Of a DNA stretch of 64,000 nucleotides, positions 27,200 to 36,211 are shown in pieces. Within the stretch, counting starts at the first letter, position 1; each line of letters begins with the position of its first letter. The notes under the pieces were generated by a model. The model saw only the letters and a program-made list of their open reading frames with translations. It was not told the origin of the DNA and made no database searches. The translations under genes and the position numbers were made by a program. Location: the NCBI RefSeq assembly GCF_025960875.1, contig NZ_JAODLR010000003.1, forward strand, positions 62,001-126,000. Reading direction: 5' to 3'. This stretch comes from Crystallibacter permensis (lineage in GTDB: Bacteria > Actinomycetota > Actinomycetes > Actinomycetales > Micrococcaceae).

Positions 27200-29399
27200 A
27201 CATCTGCCGGCAGAAGTTGAACTCGAACTGAAGCGGCGGCTCGGACAACGCAGCGCTTCGGCGCTGGAGAAGCACCTTGGCCTGACCACCGTCGGGGAAC
27301 TGCTGAATTATTTCCCGCGCCGCTATCTCAAGCGCGGTGAGCTGACCAGCATTGCCGAGCTTCCCCTGGACGAAAACGTGACCCTGGTGGCCCGCGTTGT
27401 CAGCTGCACTACACGCCGGATGCGTGCACGGAAAGGTATCCTGACCGACGTCGTCGTTAGCGATGATTCCGTACGCGGGTTGAACCAGGTGCACCTGACG
27501 TTCTTCAACACGTACCGTGCGGACAAGGAACTGCTGCCGGGCACAATGGCCATGTTTGCCGGCAAGGTCACCACGTACCAACGCCAGCTGACGCTGACCA
27601 ATCCTGACTACGTGCTGCTTGAGGACGAGAATGGCTTTGACGCCGAGGAAGCCCGGCGTCCCGTCCCGCTGTATCCGGCCACCGCGAAGCTGAGCAGCTG
27701 GCGGATCAAAGCCGCCGTCGAAGCTCTGCTCGACGTCGTGGACTTCAGCCGGATCGAGGACCCGGTGCCGGCCGATATCGCCATCCGCGACCGGCTGTAT
27801 TCGCTGGAGGACGCGTACCAGCAGATCCACCGCCCCCAGGACTTGGAATCGGTGGCCAAAGCCCAGGAGAGGTTCAGGTACCAGGAAGCGCTGATACTCC
27901 AGACGGCGCTGGCCCGGCGCAGGGCACAAGCGGCTGCCGAGGAAGCAACCGCAAGGCCGCACCACCGGGCCGGATTGCTGGAGCGTTTCGACGCCTCGCT
28001 GCCCTTCACCCTTACCGGCGGCCAGCAGGAGGTCGGAGCCACCATTGCCGCGGAGCTCGCGGAGAACCACCCGATGAACCGGCTGCTGCAGGGGGAAGTG
28101 GGGTCCGGCAAGACACTTGTTGCCCTGCGCGCCATGCTCCAGGTCATCGACGCCGGCGGCCAGGCCGTCATGATGGCACCAACAGAGGTGCTGGCCGGTC
28201 AGCACTACGAATCGATCCGGCGGATGCTGGGGCCGCTGGCCGAGGGCGGCATGCTTGGCGGCGACGAAAACGGGACCAGAGTCGTGCTGTTGACCGGTTC
28301 CGTGGTCGGTTCCGCCCGCCGCAGCGTCCTGCGGGATATCAACAGCAACGAGGCGGGCATCGTCATAGGCACCCACGCCCTGCTCTCCAAAGAGGTCGAG
28401 TATTACGATCTGGGCCTGATCGTGGTGGATGAGCAGCATCGGTTCGGCGTCGAGCAGCGCGACCAGTTGCGTGCGCAGGCTATCAAGCCGCCCCACCTGC
28501 TGGTCATGACCGCCACACCGATCCCGCGCACCGTTGCCATGACCGTGTTCGGCGATTTGGAAACGTCGGTGCTGCGGGAACTGCCAGCCGGCCGCGCCCC
28601 GATCCGTACCCATCTCGTGGGACTGGTGGAGAACCCGGGGTGGGCTGACCGGATCTGGGCCAGGGCACGCGAGGAAGTCGATGCCGGCAGGCAGGTGTAC
28701 GTGGTCTGTCCCAAGATCGGCGACGACGAAGGCGAGGACCCGGCCAGTTTTGAGCCGACTGCCGACACCGGAGAGGAAAGCCGTCCGCTGGCTTCCGTCC
28801 AACGGATGGCAGAGTTTCTGGCGGAACTGCCGGTCTTGTCCGGAGTGCGCATCGGTGTCCTCCACGGAAGACTGGACTCGGGGGAAAAGAATGCCACCAT
28901 GGCAGCCTTCACCGAGGGGCGGCTGGACCTGCTCGTTTCCACCACCGTGATCGAAGTCGGTGTGGACGTCCCCAACGCCACGATGATGGTGATCCTTGAT
29001 GCGGACCGGTTCGGCATATCGCAGCTGCACCAGCTGCGAGGACGGGTGGGCCGCGGCTCGCTGCTGGGCACGTGCCTGCTCGTCACAAGCCTGGAGCCGG
29101 GCCACCCCAGCCGGGAGCGGCTGCAAGCGGTGGAGGCGACCACGGACGGATTCCGGCTCGCCCAGGATGACCTGAAGCTGCGCCGCGAAGGCGACATTCT
29201 GGGGTCTTCCCAGTCCGGCGGCAAGTCCACGCTGAAGCTGCTGCGCGTCATCAAGGACGAAGCCGTGATCGAACACGCGCGCAAGGACGCCGCGGCGATC
29301 ATCGAACATGACGCCCAGCTGGGGGACTACCCGGAATTGGCCGAAGCCATCGAGCAGTATCTCAACCCGGAGAAAGAGGCGTTCCTTGAACGGGGATAG
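27192..29399 (+). CDS. recG: ATP-dependent DNA helicase RecG
   Basis: RecG regresses stalled replication forks and branch-migrates recombination intermediates. The 735 residues show an N-terminal wedge/OB domain (with VTLVARVVS) and the helicase core. Motif I is GEVGSGKT (about 301-308), motif II is DEQH in VVDEQHRFGVEQR (about 413), and motif III is TATPIPRT. The C-terminal motifs are VSTTVIEVGVDVP and HQLRGRVGRG, and the RecG-specific tail contains GDILGSSQSG. It overlaps the DAK2 gene by 8 bases, and rsmD begins 3 bases after its stop. Confidence 0.97.
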   Translation: MTEHLPAEVELELKRRLGQRSASALEKHLGLTTVGELLNYFPRRYLKRGELTSIAELPLDENVTLVARVVSCTTRRMRARKGILTDVVVSDDSVRGLNQVHLTFFNTYRADKELLPGTMAMFAGKVTTYQRQLTLTNPDYVLLEDENGFDAEEARRPVPLYPATAKLSSWRIKAAVEALLDVVDFSRIEDPVPADIAIRDRLYSLEDAYQQIHRPQDLESVAKAQERFRYQEALILQTALARRRAQAAAEEATARPHHRAGLLERFDASLPFTLTGGQQEVGATIAAELAENHPMNRLLQGEVGSGKTLVALRAMLQVIDAGGQAVMMAPTEVLAGQHYESIRRMLGPLAEGGMLGGDENGTRVVLLTGSVVGSARRSVLRDINSNEAGIVIGTHALLSKEVEYYDLGLIVVDEQHRFGVEQRDQLRAQAIKPPHLLVMTATPIPRTVAMTVFGDLETSVLRELPAGRAPIRTHLVGLVENPGWADRIWARAREEVDAGRQVYVVCPKIGDDEGEDPASFEPTADTGEESRPLASVQRMAEFLAELPVLSGVRIGVLHGRLDSGEKNATMAAFTEGRLDLLVSTTVIEVGVDVPNATMMVILDADRFGISQLHQLRGRVGRGSLLGTCLLVTSLEPGHPSRERLQAVEATTDGFRLAQDDLKLRREGDILGSSQSGGKSTLKLLRVIKDEAVIEHARKDAAAIIEHDAQLGDYPELAEAIEQYLNPEKEAFLERG

Positions 29400-29402
29400 G
29401 GC

Positions 29403-29969
29403 ATGAGCCGGGTGGTGGCCGGGACCGCCGGCGGCATGACGCTGGCCAATGTCCCGGGCACCGCGACGAGGCCGACGACGGATCGGGTCAAGGAAGCGTT
29501 GTTCTCACGGCTCGAGTCGTACGACGTCATTCATGACGCCGTCGTTCTTGACCTCTTCGCGGGCTCGGGCGCGCTGGGGGCCGAATGCGCCAGCAGGGGG
29601 GCGGCCCGCGTCGAGCTGGTCGAATTGGCGGAGAAGGCCGCGGCCGTGTGCCGCCGCAACGCCGAGATGATCAACTCTGTGCTGCGCCGGGCCGTCGTGC
29701 AGGTCCACCGCACCAGCGCCGAGGGATTCCTGGGCAGGCTGCAGGAGGGCAGGCATTACAACCTGGTGCTGATCGATCCGCCGTACCCGCTCGCCGAAGA
29801 CAAGCTGGCCGAGATCCTGGCGTTGCTGGAGCCGTTCCTGGTCGAAGGTGCGGTGGTCGTCGTCGAACGCTCCTCGCGTTCGCCGGAACCACGTTGGCCG
29901 GCCGGGCTGGAGTGTTTTTCCGGCCGGAAGTACGGTGAGACGCAGTTGTGGTTCGCGGAGCCGGTCTAA
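29403..29969 (+). CDS. rsmD: 16S rRNA (guanine(966)-N2)-methyltransferase
   Basis: This SAM-dependent enzyme of 188 residues methylates G966 of 16S rRNA during 30S assembly. Family marks are the opening SRVVAGTAGGMTLANVPG, RPTTDRVKEALFSRLE, the SAM motif VLDLFAGSGALGAECASRG, and the catalytic DPPYPL. It directly follows recG. In many actinobacteria coaD comes next; here two minus-strand genes lie between, and the first overlaps the rsmD stop by 4 bases tail to tail. Confidence 0.94.
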   Translation: MSRVVAGTAGGMTLANVPGTATRPTTDRVKEALFSRLESYDVIHDAVVLDLFAGSGALGAECASRGAARVELVELAEKAAAVCRRNAEMINSVLRRAVVQVHRTSAEGFLGRLQEGRHYNLVLIDPPYPLAEDKLAEILALLEPFLVEGAVVVVERSSRSPEPRWPAGLECFSGRKYGETQLWFAEPV

Positions 29970-30736
29970 GCCAGCACGAATGATTCCAGCTCGGCGCCCG
30001 TGAGCACCTGCGCCGGATGCGGACCGGCGGCGAGCAAGGACTGCGTCCAGTCCTCCGGCCACGAATCCCGTCTCGCCGCGAGCACCAGATTGCCGGCATA
30101 GCGGCTGGTGAACATGCCAGCTTCGCCCAGCACAGCCACCGCTGGTGTGCAGTCCGACAGCTCGGAGATCTGACGTTTGGCAAAGGCCAGCGGAGGGTCG
30201 TCGCCGACGTTGACCAGCAGGACTCCGCCGGGTGACAGCAGTTCGAGCAGCTCGCTGTAGAAACCGCCAGTGGCCAGATGTTCCGGGGCATCCTCGCCGG
30301 CGAAGACATCGAGCACGACGACGTCGAACTCACCGTCGATATCCCCGAAGGTCACTTCCTGGCGGGCATCGCCAATATAAACGGTCAGGTCCGTGCCTTC
30401 GGGTAGCGGCAGCTGGTCGATGACGTAGTCCAGCAGCTCCCGTTCCAACTCCACGGCGTGCTGTTCGGAGCCCGGCCTGGTGGCCTGGATATAGCGCGCG
30501 AGCGTGAGCGCACCGGCACCCAGATGCAACGAGCGCAGCGGCTGGCCAGGTTCGCCGGCAAGATCCACAACGTTGGCGATCCGGCGCAGGTACTCGTAGA
30601 AGACATGCTCCGGGTGCTTCAGGTCCACATGGGACTGTTCGGCGCCGCCGATACTCAGGATGTACGCTCCCGGCACCCTGCTGTCCGGGTCAAGGGAGGC
30701 ATGCAGGCCGCTGCCGCGCAGAAAACGATTCTGCAC
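29966..30736 (-). CDS. spermidine synthase-like methyltransferase-fold protein
   Basis: The 256-residue protein has the spermidine/spermine synthase-like Rossmann domain: LRSLHLGAGALTLARYI (nucleotide loop), HAVELERELLDYV (acidic residue at the end of strand 2), IGDARQEV, and FDVVVLDVFAGEDAPEHLAT, where Asp replaces the usual polyamine-site pattern. It lacks the N-terminal strand domain of true spermidine synthases, and such short actinobacterial homologues are generally of unknown function. It is two bases from the aminotransferase gene upstream on the same strand, so the two are probably co-transcribed. Confidence 0.75.
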   Translation of the reverse strand: MQNRFLRGSGLHASLDPDSRVPGAYILSIGGAEQSHVDLKHPEHVFYEYLRRIANVVDLAGEPGQPLRSLHLGAGALTLARYIQATRPGSEQHAVELERELLDYVIDQLPLPEGTDLTVYIGDARQEVTFGDIDGEFDVVVLDVFAGEDAPEHLATGGFYSELLELLSPGGVLLVNVGDDPPLAFAKRQISELSDCTPAVAVLGEAGMFTSRYAGNLVLAARRDSWPEDWTQSLLAAGPHPAQVLTGAELESFVLA

Positions 30737-30738
30737 CG

Positions 30739-31980
30739 CTAGAGCCGGTCCTTCAAAGTGGCGAGCCTCGACGCCGCTTCCTCCAGCACATCCACACGTT
30801 TGCAGAAGGCGAAGCGCAGCAGCGACTTGGTCCGTTCCGCACCTGCCGGGTGGCAGAACACCGGAACCGGTATGGCTGCCACGCCGACCAGTTCAGGGAG
30901 CCGGCGGGCCAACGCCGTTGCATCGGTAACGCCCAGCGGCGCCGCATCTACGTTGACGAAGTAGGTGCCTTGGGGCGTGAAGACGTCCAGACCCGTTGCC
31001 CGCAAGCCCTCGCTGAGGATGTCCCGCTTGCGCTGCAGCGTGTCCGCTACGTCTTGGTAGAAGGAACCGTCCAGCGCGAGACCGGCCGCCACGGCCGCTT
31101 GGAAGGGGGTGCCGGAGGAATAACTGAGGAATTGCTTGACGGTCCGAGCCGCCGCTACCAGCTCGGACGGCCCGCTCATCCAGCCGATTTTCCATCCGGT
31201 GAGCGAGAACGTTTTGCCCGCGGAGGAAATGGTGAGGGTGCGCTCCGATGCGCCGGGCAGCGTGGCCACGGGTATGTGGGCAACGCCGAAGGTGAGGTGC
31301 TCGTAGACTTCGTCCGTAATGATGATGGCATTGTGGCGGTTGGCCAGCTCCACGATGCGTGTCAGCGCCTCCCGCGTGAAGACACTGCCCATCGGATTGT
31401 GCGGGTTGTTGACCAGGATGACGCGCGTCCTCGCGGAAAAAGCCGCCTCAAGCGCGACCAAGTCCGGCTGGAACTCGGGCGCCAGCAAGGGCGCCGTGAC
31501 GTGGGTTGCGCCGCTGAGCGCGATCACAGCACCGTAGGAGTCGTAGAACGGCTCGAAGGTCAGGACCTCGTCGCCGGGGCCGGTCAGGGCAAGCAGGGCG
31601 GCGGCCAAGGCTTCCGTAGCCCCTGTGGTCACGATGATTTCCGTCTCCGGATCCGGCGTCAGTCCATAGAAACGCCGCTGATGGTCGGAGATCGCTTCGC
31701 GCAGCGCGGGGATTCCCTTGCCCGGCGCATACTGGTTTGCGCCGGCCGAGATGGCGTCACGGGCAGCCTCCCGCATCAGTTCCGGCCCGTCCTCGTCAGG
31801 AAACCCCTGGCCTAGGTTGATCGCGCCGGCGTGAACGGCCAGCGTTGTGATCTCCTCGAAGATGGTCACACCCAGATGGCCGTCGGCGCCCAGCAGGTTG
31901 GCGCCTTCGGCCGTGCGCAGCCATGGTGCGCGGTTCCCCGAGGCGGACCCTTGGGCCAGGTTTTCGTCCGTTCTGCTCAT
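30739..31980 (-). CDS. PLP-dependent class I aminotransferase
   Basis: The 413-residue protein starts at ATG 31980 (MSRTDENLAQG); a longer in-frame extension would cross coaD. It is a fold-type I aminotransferase with GQGFPDEDGP, NQYAPGKGIPALREAI, VTTGATEALAAAL, NNPHNPMGSVFT, TDEVYEHLTF and the PLP lysine in SSAGKTFSLTGWKIGW. The combination resembles the N-succinyldiaminopimelate (DapC), methionine and kynurenine aminotransferase group; the substrate cannot be settled from sequence. It is divergent from coaD, with 75 bases between starts. Confidence 0.88.
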   Translation of the reverse strand: MSRTDENLAQGSASGNRAPWLRTAEGANLLGADGHLGVTIFEEITTLAVHAGAINLGQGFPDEDGPELMREAARDAISAGANQYAPGKGIPALREAISDHQRRFYGLTPDPETEIIVTTGATEALAAALLALTGPGDEVLTFEPFYDSYGAVIALSGATHVTAPLLAPEFQPDLVALEAAFSARTRVILVNNPHNPMGSVFTREALTRIVELANRHNAIIITDEVYEHLTFGVAHIPVATLPGASERTLTISSAGKTFSLTGWKIGWMSGPSELVAAARTVKQFLSYSSGTPFQAAVAAGLALDGSFYQDVADTLQRKRDILSEGLRATGLDVFTPQGTYFVNVDAAPLGVTDATALARRLPELVGVAAIPVPVFCHPAGAERTKSLLRFAFCKRVDVLEEAASRLATLKDRL

Positions 31981-32055
31981 ATCTCCCAGTAATATCACTA
32001 CAACCGCGGCCTCACGTGCTGTGACTTGTGCTGTGAATGGATTAGATTCATAGAT

Positions 32056-32538
32056 ATGCGCCGAGCCGTCTGCCCTGGATCCTATGACCCGCTGCACAAC
32101 GGGCACGTTGAAATTATTGCCCGTGCCGCCAGCATGTACGACGAAGTGATCGTCGCCGTCTCCACCAACTATGCGAAGAAATACAGGTTCTCCCTGGACG
32201 TGCGTCTGGATATGGCGCGCCAGACCCTGTCCTACCTGCGGGGGATCACCGTGGAGCCGATGGGCGACGGGCTGCTGGCGGAATTTTGCCGCAGCCATGG
32301 TGCAGGTGTCATCATCAAGGGACTGCGTTCCACGCAGGATTACCACTACGAACTGCCGATGGCCCGGATGAACCGCCATCTCACTGGCGTCGAAACGGTG
32401 TTCCTGCCGGCGGAGAACAGTTACACACATCTCTCATCCACTTTGATTAAGGAAGTGGCGGCGCTCGGCGGTGATATCGCGGACTTTGTTCCCAAAGCCG
32501 TGCTGCAACGTTTCCAGCAGGACGAACAAGGACAATAG
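32056..32538 (+). CDS. coaD: phosphopantetheine adenylyltransferase
   Basis: CoaD makes dephospho-CoA from 4'-phosphopantetheine and ATP. ATG 32056 (MRRAVCPGSYDPLHNGH) gives 160 residues, the usual size. The nucleotidyltransferase motif is HNGH (14-17), followed by NYAKKYRFS, IIKGLRSTQDYHYEL and the C-terminal THLSSTLIKEVAALGGDI, in place of the common FLSSSLVKEVA. The first motif has CPGSYDP where YPGSFDP is usual. Both are mild variations. The gene leads into the DUF177-rpmF-rnc-mutM run. Confidence 0.93.
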   Translation: MRRAVCPGSYDPLHNGHVEIIARAASMYDEVIVAVSTNYAKKYRFSLDVRLDMARQTLSYLRGITVEPMGDGLLAEFCRSHGAGVIIKGLRSTQDYHYELPMARMNRHLTGVETVFLPAENSYTHLSSTLIKEVAALGGDIADFVPKAVLQRFQQDEQGQ

Positions 32539-32555
32539 TCCTGCGGAGCGTCCAT

Positions 32556-32585
32556 TTGAGAGTATGGGCAACTTCGCGCTAAGAT
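32556..32585 (+). promoter_or_regulatory. candidate promoter of the DUF177-rpmF-rnc-mutM run
   Basis: TTGAGA (32556-32561) and TAAGAT (32580-32585) are 18 bases apart. They lie 40 bases ahead of the DUF177 gene start, in the gap after coaD. Confidence 0.5.
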
Positions 32586-32624
32586 AATACGTCGGTCATA
32601 TGTTCTATAGGAGTTCTCATCGTT

Positions 32625-33230
32625 GTGATCATGAATCATGATCAAAAATCGCCCCTGGCTATTTCGGTCAAGGATCTCGGGCGCAGCCCGGGTACTATGC
32701 GGACCCTGAACGAGCATGTACCTGCACCGGATCAGTTCGGTGCAGCACTCATTGGCGTGCAGGAAGGCTCTGATATGGAGCTGGATCTGCGGCTTGAGTC
32801 CGTACACGAAGGCATTCTGGTTTCCGGCACTGCCACCGTTGATGTAACGGGGGAGTGCGGGCGCTGCTTGGATGCAATCGAGTATGATCTCTCCGTCAGG
32901 GTGCAGGAACTCTTCTACTACGAGGGCTTCGATCCGCAGGATCAGGGTCCGGATGATGAAGAGGCTGACGAGCAGCGGCGGGTAGAGCGCGATTCAATCG
33001 ATCTCGAACCGGTGTTGCGGGACGCAGTGGTAACCGCCCTGCCGTTCCAGCCGGTGTGCCGGGAAGACTGTAAAGGCCTTTGTCCTGAATGCGGGATGCG
33101 CCTTGAAGAGGATCCGGGCCACCAACATGAGGTTTTGGATCCTCGCTGGGCAGCCCTCGCCGGGTTGGCTGGCACAGCTGCCGATGAGGCAGCAACACGT
33201 ACAGAGTCAGACGAGAGAGAAGAGAGTTAG
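32625..33230 (+). CDS. DUF177/YceD family protein
   Basis: The protein has 201 residues from GTG 32625 (ATAGGAG lies at 32607-32613; ATG 32631 is the alternative). YceD-type proteins precede rpmF in most bacteria and are linked to 23S rRNA or L32 biogenesis. The domain has [13 protein letters not shown] (C78, C81) and [13 protein letters not shown] (C145, C149, C153, C156), giving a probable zinc site, and the central acidic linker [14 protein letters not shown]. rpmF starts 2 bases after the stop. The Cys-rich site here contrasts with the Cys-free L32 next door. Confidence 0.9.
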   Translation: MIMNHDQKSPLAISVKDLGRSPGTMRTLNEHVPAPDQFGAALIGVQEGSDMELDLRLESVHEGILVSGTATVDVTGECGRCLDAIEYDLSVRVQELFYYEGFDPQDQGPDDEEADEQRRVERDSIDLEPVLRDAVVTALPFQPVCREDCKGLCPECGMRLEEDPGHQHEVLDPRWAALAGLAGTAADEAATRTESDEREES

Positions 33231-33232
33231 TC

Positions 33233-33436
33233 GTGGCTGTTCCCAAGCGGAAAATGTCCCGCTCGAATACGCGCGCACGCCGGTCCCAGTGGAAGGCAAC
33301 TGCGCCCAACCTGGTTAAGACCGTTGAGAACGGCCGTGTCACCTACAGCCTGCCTCACCAGGCCAAAGTCGTCACCGACTCGGCAGGCACTGCGCTGTTC
33401 CTTGAGTATAAGGGCCGCAAGGTAGCCGACGTTTAA
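33233..33436 (+). CDS. rpmF: 50S ribosomal protein L32
   Basis: This is a 67-residue ribosomal protein from GTG 33233. The opening [20 protein letters not shown] is diagnostic. The C-terminal half ([16 protein letters not shown]) contains no cysteine, so this is a zinc-independent (C-minus) form rather than the four-Cys zinc-ribbon form. It sits between DUF177 and rnc, the standard order. The Cys-free form is common in actinobacteria, so it does not by itself imply a second copy. Confidence 0.96.
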   Translation: MAVPKRKMSRSNTRARRSQWKATAPNLVKTVENGRVTYSLPHQAKVVTDSAGTALFLEYKGRKVADV

Positions 33437-33446
33437 TAGCGTCCGC

Positions 33447-34142
33447 ATGCCTTCAACTGAAGAGCTTTTGAAGCGTCTCGGCGTCGAAATCGACGCCGAG
33501 ACGCTTCGTCTTGCTCTGACACATCGCTCCTACGCGTATGAACACGGCGGCCTGCCGACCAATGAGCGCCTCGAATTCCTGGGCGATTCCATTCTCGGCT
33601 TTTCCGTCACTGATGCGCTCTACCGCGACAATCCTGACCTGCCTGAGGGCGAGCTGGCCAAACGCCGTTCCGCCGTCGTCAGCACCCGTGCGCTGGCAGG
33701 AGTTGCCCGCGACCTGGATCTGGGCCAGTACATTCTGCTCGGCCAGGGCGAAAAGCTGACTAACGGCGCGGACAAGTCTTCCATTCTGGCGGACACCGTC
33801 GAAGCGCTGATCGGCGCTACCTACCTTGTTAACGGCATCGAAACCGCGCGCGGGATGGTCATGCGCCTCATTTCCCCGCTGCTCGCGGATGCCGAGGCGC
33901 TGGGCGCAGGCACTGACTGGAAAACGAGCATCCAGGAACTGGCCGCCGCCCGCAAGATGGGCAGCGTCGAATATGCCGTCCAGGGCTCCGGACCGGACCA
34001 CGCCAGGACGTTCGTGGCAACGCTGCGCATCGGCGGCACCGCTTACGGCCAGGGCACCGGCCACTCCAAGAAGGAAGCCGAGCAGGAAGCTGCCGCCGTC
34101 TCGTGGCGCCAGCTGCGTTCCGTCGAACCCGCAGATGCCTGA
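33447..34142 (+). CDS. rnc: ribonuclease III
   Basis: RNase III cleaves double-stranded RNA in rRNA maturation and mRNA decay. The 231 residues comprise the catalytic domain, with signature [13 protein letters not shown] (40-52) and the second acidic site [15 protein letters not shown], and a C-terminal dsRNA-binding domain ([15 protein letters not shown] to [15 protein letters not shown]). ATG 33447 is 10 bases after rpmF. mutM overlaps the end by 8 bases. The first 20 codons contain an 18-bp inverted repeat described separately; RNase III autoregulation by cleaving its own mRNA is known in E. coli. Confidence 0.96.
   Translation: MPSTEELLKRLGVEIDAETLRLALTHRSYAYEHGGLPTNERLEFLGDSILGFSVTDALYRDNPDLPEGELAKRRSAVVSTRALAGVARDLDLGQYILLGQGEKLTNGADKSSILADTVEALIGATYLVNGIETARGMVMRLISPLLADAEALGAGTDWKTSIQELAAARKMGSVEYAVQGSGPDHARTFVATLRIGGTAYGQGTGHSKKEAEQEAAAVSWRQLRSVEPADA
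33470..33507 (+). promoter_or_regulatory. long perfect inverted repeat inside the start of rnc
   Basis: GAAGCGTCTCGGCGTCGA (33470-33487) is the exact reverse complement of 33490-33507, with only AA between. The RNA would form an uninterrupted stem in codons 8 to 21 of rnc. An outer GAGC (33462-33465)/GCTC (33513-33516) pairing extends it across an internal loop. It is a possible RNase III substrate or translation-coupled control element. Confidence 0.6.
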
Positions 34143-35100
34143 ACTGCCTGAAGTCGAGGTGGTACGCCGCGGCCTGGCCCAGTGGGTCCGCGGCCGCACC
34201 ATCACCGGCGTCGAGGTCCTCGACGAGCGTTCCATCCGCCGCCATGCGCTCGGCGCCGAGGACCTGCGCGGCAACCTCGAAGGCACCAGGGTGGAAGACG
34301 TGGTGCGCCGCGGCAAGTTCCTTTGGCTGCCGCTGCGCGAAGAAACCAACGACGACGGCGGGGCGCCACGGCTTGCGCTGATGGCCCACCTCGGGATGAG
34401 CGGGCAACTGCTGGTCGAGGATTCCGTCCAGCCTGACGAAAAGCACTTGAAGGTCCGCCTCACCCTAAGCCCTGCCTCGAATGCCGACGGCACGTCCATG
34501 CCGGCCGAACTGCGCTTCGTCGACCAGCGGATCTTCGGCGGAGTTTTCCTGGCGGACCTGGTGCCGACGGCTGACGGGCACGCGGGAGGGCTGTCGGAAA
34601 GCGGCCTGCCACTGGTGCCGGTGGAGGCCACGCATATCGCCCGTGATCCGTTGGATCCTGCGTTCTCGTTCGATACTTTTTACCGCCGCCTGCGTGCCCG
34701 CCGCACCGGAATCAAACGCGCCATTCTGGACCAAGGTCTGGTCTCCGGGATCGGAAACATCTACGCCGACGAAGCCCTTTGGGCAGCTAAGCTGCACTAT
34801 GCCCGGCCCACCGATACGATGCGGCGAAAGGAAGCGGAAAGGCTGGTCGAAGCCTGCCGCGACGTCATGAACCGCGCATTGGACGCCGGGGGCACTAGCT
34901 TTGACTCCCTGTACGTGAACGTCAACGGTGCCTCAGGGTACTTCGCCCGGTCGCTGAACGCCTACGGGCGCGAGCGGGAAAACTGCAACCGCTGCGCAGC
35001 GCTGGGACTGGAGACCAAGATCCGGCGGGATGTCTTCATGAACCGTTCCTCCTACTCCTGCCCGGTGTGCCAGCCGAGGCCGCGCAACGCCCGCTGGTAG
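34135..35100 (+). CDS. mutM: formamidopyrimidine-DNA glycosylase
   Basis: This base-excision enzyme removes 8-oxoguanine and formamidopyrimidines and cuts abasic sites. From ATG 34135 it has 321 residues, starting [14 protein letters not shown]; after Met removal Pro1 is the nucleophile and Glu2 a catalytic acid. The helix-two-turn-helix has [18 protein letters not shown]. The C-terminal zinc finger [12 protein letters not shown] ends in SSYSCPVCQ, with all four Cys. An insert of about 30 residues (NDDGGAPR and [10 protein letters not shown] to [11 protein letters not shown]) makes it longer than the 270-residue E. coli enzyme, common in this group. It overlaps rnc by 8 bases. Confidence 0.96.
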   Translation: MPELPEVEVVRRGLAQWVRGRTITGVEVLDERSIRRHALGAEDLRGNLEGTRVEDVVRRGKFLWLPLREETNDDGGAPRLALMAHLGMSGQLLVEDSVQPDEKHLKVRLTLSPASNADGTSMPAELRFVDQRIFGGVFLADLVPTADGHAGGLSESGLPLVPVEATHIARDPLDPAFSFDTFYRRLRARRTGIKRAILDQGLVSGIGNIYADEALWAAKLHYARPTDTMRRKEAERLVEACRDVMNRALDAGGTSFDSLYVNVNGASGYFARSLNAYGRERENCNRCAALGLETKIRRDVFMNRSSYSCPVCQPRPRNARW

Positions 35101-35249
35101 CCTGAGCGTCGCCGCTGTCCTTTCCGGTAACGGCAATAAGCCCATGCCATAGGGTTTTCCCAAGGTCTGCCATTGACCTGGGCAACCAAGGAACGCTAGC
35201 TTTAGCCCATACCCGTTCGTAGTTCCACTTCCTTTGCGATGAGGCAAAT

Positions 35250-35891
35250 ATGGCTAGTGCCGGACTGTTATACGTAGGCGCAATTCTTTTCATCAACGGG
35301 CTGATGCTGCTCGGCCGGATTCCCGGAAAATCAGCCGCAATACTCAATCTCTTCGTGGGTGCCCTGCAGACCGTGGTGCCTCTCGTCCTGCTATCGCAGG
35401 CCCAAGGCGAATTGGCCCCGACGTTTGCGGCAGCCGGTCTGTTCCTGTTCGGCTTTACCTACCTCTATGTAGGCATCCTGCAGCTGACCGGCATCAGTGC
35501 CGAGGGACTCGGCTGGTTCAGCCTCTTCGTGGCTGTCGTCGCGATAGTTATCGGCGTCCTCAGTTTCACCCTGATCTCGGATCCGCTGTTCGGCGTCATC
35601 TGGATCACGTGGGCCGTGCTGTGGTTCATGTTCTTCCTCCTCATGGCCCTGGGCAAGGACTCCATCACGGCGGCCACAGGGTGGTTTGCCATCTTCTGCG
35701 GCTGGTTGACCTGCACCATTCCCGCGCTGCTGCTGCTCAGCGGCAGCTTTATCTCGACGGCCACCACTGCCTGGACCGGTGCGCTGATTTTCGCCGCATC
35801 CTTTGCCGCCTCATTGTTCCTGGGGCGGCCGCGACAAAAGAGCGACGCAGACCAGGTAGGGCCGGCAACAACACAAGGAGCGGCTTCATGA
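35250..35891 (+). CDS. amiS: AmiS/UreI family amide or urea channel
   Basis: The product has 213 residues with six strong hydrophobic segments and an opening GLLYVGAILFINGLMLLG typical of AmiS/UreI proteins. These form pores for short-chain amides or urea. GFTYLYVGILQLTGIS and WFMFFLLMALG are characteristic. The next gene overlaps by 4 bases and encodes an FmdB zinc ribbon, followed by formamidase, so the channel most likely admits formamide or acetamide. The 149 bases upstream hold an imperfect hairpin (CCCAAGGTC/GACCTGGG near 35159-35182) but no recognised operator. Confidence 0.9.
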   Translation: MASAGLLYVGAILFINGLMLLGRIPGKSAAILNLFVGALQTVVPLVLLSQAQGELAPTFAAAGLFLFGFTYLYVGILQLTGISAEGLGWFSLFVAVVAIVIGVLSFTLISDPLFGVIWITWAVLWFMFFLLMALGKDSITAATGWFAIFCGWLTCTIPALLLLSGSFISTATTAWTGALIFAASFAASLFLGRPRQKSDADQVGPATTQGAAS

Positions 35892-36172
35892 CTCTTTACG
35901 AATACCGCTGTGCCCAATGCGACGCGGTCGAGATGAATTTCGCGATGGGGCAGGCACCGCAGAGCACCGAATGTCCTGGCTGCGGACGGGAGGCCCGCAG
36001 GGTCTTCAGCGCGCCGAGACTCTCCATCGCCGGGACCAGCGCTTACAAACTGCTGGACAGCACGGCGAGGAGCGCTCACGAGCCGGACGTAGTCTCCGGG
36101 TTGCCCGGCAAGAAGACGCCCAAGCAACGTTATACGCACAATCCGCTGCACCAGAAGCTTCCGCGGCCCTGA
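35888..36172 (+). CDS. fmdB: FmdB-type zinc ribbon protein
   Basis: This is a 94-residue protein starting at ATG 35888, overlapping amiS by 4 bases. It has the FmdB zinc ribbon MTLYEYRCAQC with C8, C11, C29 and C32. FmdB is a putative regulatory or accessory protein named from the Methylophilus formamidase operon; its mode of action is not established. Its position between the channel and formamidase genes supports one nitrogen-scavenging unit. The C-terminal half is basic and probably flexible. Confidence 0.9.
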   Translation: MTLYEYRCAQCDAVEMNFAMGQAPQSTECPGCGREARRVFSAPRLSIAGTSAYKLLDSTARSAHEPDVVSGLPGKKTPKQRYTHNPLHQKLPRP

Positions 36173-36211
36173 TCCGACAGGGCAGCAGAAACATAAGAGG
36201 AGTAGAGAATA

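Noticed and set aside
27051-29309. A 752-residue minus-strand frame opposite recG
   Set aside because: It is the mirror of recG codon bias; no start signal and no recognisable protein.
30739-32430. A 563-residue minus-strand frame extending the aminotransferase upstream
   Set aside because: The first 150 residues lie antisense to coaD and have no family similarity; ATG 31980 gives a normal 413-residue aminotransferase.
35128-35143. A GlnR-like half site (GTAAC) upstream of amiS
   Set aside because: The second half, six bases on, is AAGCC instead of GAAAC, so it does not meet the consensus.
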